From: Sipunculus nudus
Taxonomy: Eukaryota; Annelida; Sipuncula; Golfingiida; Sipunculidae
Length of the DNA: 64,000 nucleotides
Assembly: GCA_026874595.1 (NCBI GenBank)
Contig: JAPPUL010000082.1
Span: 992,001-1,056,000 of the forward strand
Direction: 5' to 3'
Below are positions 63,096-64,000 of the stretch, in pieces. The notes beneath the pieces were generated by a model that did no database searches, had not been told where the DNA came from, and saw only the letters and a list, made by a program, of their open reading frames with translations. The translations under genes and the position numbers were made by a program. The stretch's first letter is position 1; each line of letters starts with the position of its first letter.

Positions 63096-64000
63096 ATGGA
63101 AAGAGAGAATAAGCGATATATGCTGCTAATTATAATGTTAATGCTATTAAGTATACAAATATCATGTTCTTCAAAGATTAGCATGAAGGAAGGAGATACA
63201 CTAAAGCGCAATGAGGGTATCTTACTTATGAATTTGATATACAAGGAGGGGATAAGAACCTATGAATCAATAGTGCTTACAATAGAAAGTGTGGATAAGT
63301 TATTCTTTACGAAAATAAAACTTACCCGTAATACAAGTAAGCTAGTTGTCTTAAGGCTTCAAGCTGACTCATACGTCTTTTCAGATGTACATGCAGTAGG
63401 CGATACAAGTTATGCAACCCCGGATAGAAGGGAAGATGAACAAAATTTTTATGGCAAGATGTACGAGAATGTTTTCACCATAAGACCTAACACAACAAAT
63501 TATATAGGAGATATATTAATACAAACAAATAGAGAACGCATAGGTAAGCATTTTAATTTAATATCAGATACAGGAGTAACCCTACGCTCCTACTTTCTTG
63601 TAAGTATGATAAAGTCTACGATAAAATCGTATAATAAGCAGTATAAAAAGCTTGCCACAAGATATCCTATACTTGAGACTAATTTATATATAGGTATAGA
63701 TAGCATAGCAAAAAAAGAACTTTATCGTAAAGATAAAAGGGATAGAGAATACGGATATGGTGGTCAGACATATGGAGAGGACCTAAAAGGTTATGGTAAG
63801 TATGAATGGACAACAGATTTTGAGAAGCTAAAAACATCTATACAAAAAGATTTTGTTGGTTCAGTTTTGGACATAAAAGACAAGTCGATATCTATTAGAG
63901 GTCCTGTTGAACAAGATGCAACAACCTTTTATGTAGATAAAGGCACACATCCTAATTGGGAAAATAAGCTTTACAAAGTAACGGTAAGTGAGAGGAGTAG
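63096..64000 (+). CDS. Putative lipoprotein, truncated by the window end
   Basis: An open frame from ATG 63096 to the last base, about 301 residues visible, no stop. N terminus KRYMLLIIMLMLLSIQISC with lipobox cysteine C24. The mature part has no recognised family: a beta-rich beginning (RTYESIVLTIESVDKLFFTKIKLTRN), mostly polar later segments, and a Gly/Tyr-rich stretch (YGYGGQTYGEDLKGYGKY). AAGGAAT lies about 14 bases before the ATG. It follows the other lipoprotein by 37 bp and is probably in the same transcript. Surface or periplasmic location inferred from the lipobox. Confidence 0.7.
   Translation, partial: MERENKRYMLLIIMLMLLSIQISCSSKISMKEGDTLKRNEGILLMNLIYKEGIRTYESIVLTIESVDKLFFTKIKLTRNTSKLVVLRLQADSYVFSDVHAVGDTSYATPDRREDEQNFYGKMYENVFTIRPNTTNYIGDILIQTNRERIGKHFNLISDTGVTLRSYFLVSMIKSTIKSYNKQYKKLATRYPILETNLYIGIDSIAKKELYRKDKRDREYGYGGQTYGEDLKGYGKYEWTTDFEKLKTSIQKDFVGSVLDIKDKSISIRGPVEQDATTFYVDKGTHPNWENKLYKVTVSERS

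Noticed and set aside
1-64000. Prophage, insertion sequence or integrated plasmid
   Set aside because: No transposase, integrase, phage structural or partition gene was recognised, and both tRNA genes lack flanking integrase genes.

Overview
The window looks like part of the chromosome of a low-GC spirochaete (phylum Spirochaetota). The main evidence is two tandem genes for FlaA, the sheath protein of periplasmic flagella (49603-51376). A DUF115 / motility-associated-factor protein, a CarD regulator and many TPR envelope proteins fit that view. Genes for aromatic, histidine and leucine-type amino-acid synthesis (trpE, hisE, aroA, aroK, a LeuA-like enzyme) argue against a strongly reduced Borrelia-like parasite. 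The genus cannot be fixed from the sequence alone.

Layout. 1-4466: Suf iron-sulfur operon (sufB end, sufC, sufD, sufS, sufU). 4572-9925: an AT-rich accessory stretch with small membrane and basic proteins, an outer-membrane-like protein, a frameshifted double-RDD membrane protein, decayed coding remnants and a large unrecognised 619-residue protein. 10077-15474: rightward cluster of envelope genes (TPR/NHL/vWA-like, DedA/VTT, TPR/FlgO-FlgT-like) ending in shikimate kinase. 15479-21618: leftward leuS, YARHG lipoprotein, mutS2. 22068-23983: hisE and trpE. 24177-24509: tRNA-Ile and tRNA-Asp. 24546-31526: GlmU-like nucleotidyltransferase, alternative sigma factor, then leftward carD, PIN/TRAM, ispD, and the DUF115 protein. 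31679-40175: LeuA-like synthase, Ig-like exported protein, clpC, ExbB/MotA-like channel, HEAT-like protein. 40147-46622: leftward TPR, TPR, aroA, RNase R-like. 47268-51376: TPR-Mrr fusion, RseC-like protein, two flaA genes. 51711-61748: valS, gltX, ileS and a TIGR03960-type radical SAM protein. 61868-64000: two lipoproteins, the second running off the window.

Functionally the window mixes housekeeping (Fe-S assembly, three class I aminoacyl-tRNA synthetases plus leuS, proteolysis, RNA decay, isoprenoid and shikimate steps) with cell-envelope and motility functions. A recurring feature is short tandem repeats of about 9-17 bp, usually 2-4 copies. They lie at gene boundaries, across start or stop codons, or in frame inside genes, and a G8 tract lies inside the RseC-like gene. 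These point to frequent replication slippage and possible phase or length variation.

The observations most worth following are the start-codon-containing 16-bp repeat of the radical SAM gene, the candidate small RNA with an anti-Shine-Dalgarno CUCCUCC segment at 21.9 kb, the interrupted tandem-RDD gene, and the palindrome in front of aroA. No prophage, insertion sequence, CRISPR array or obvious defence system was recognised.
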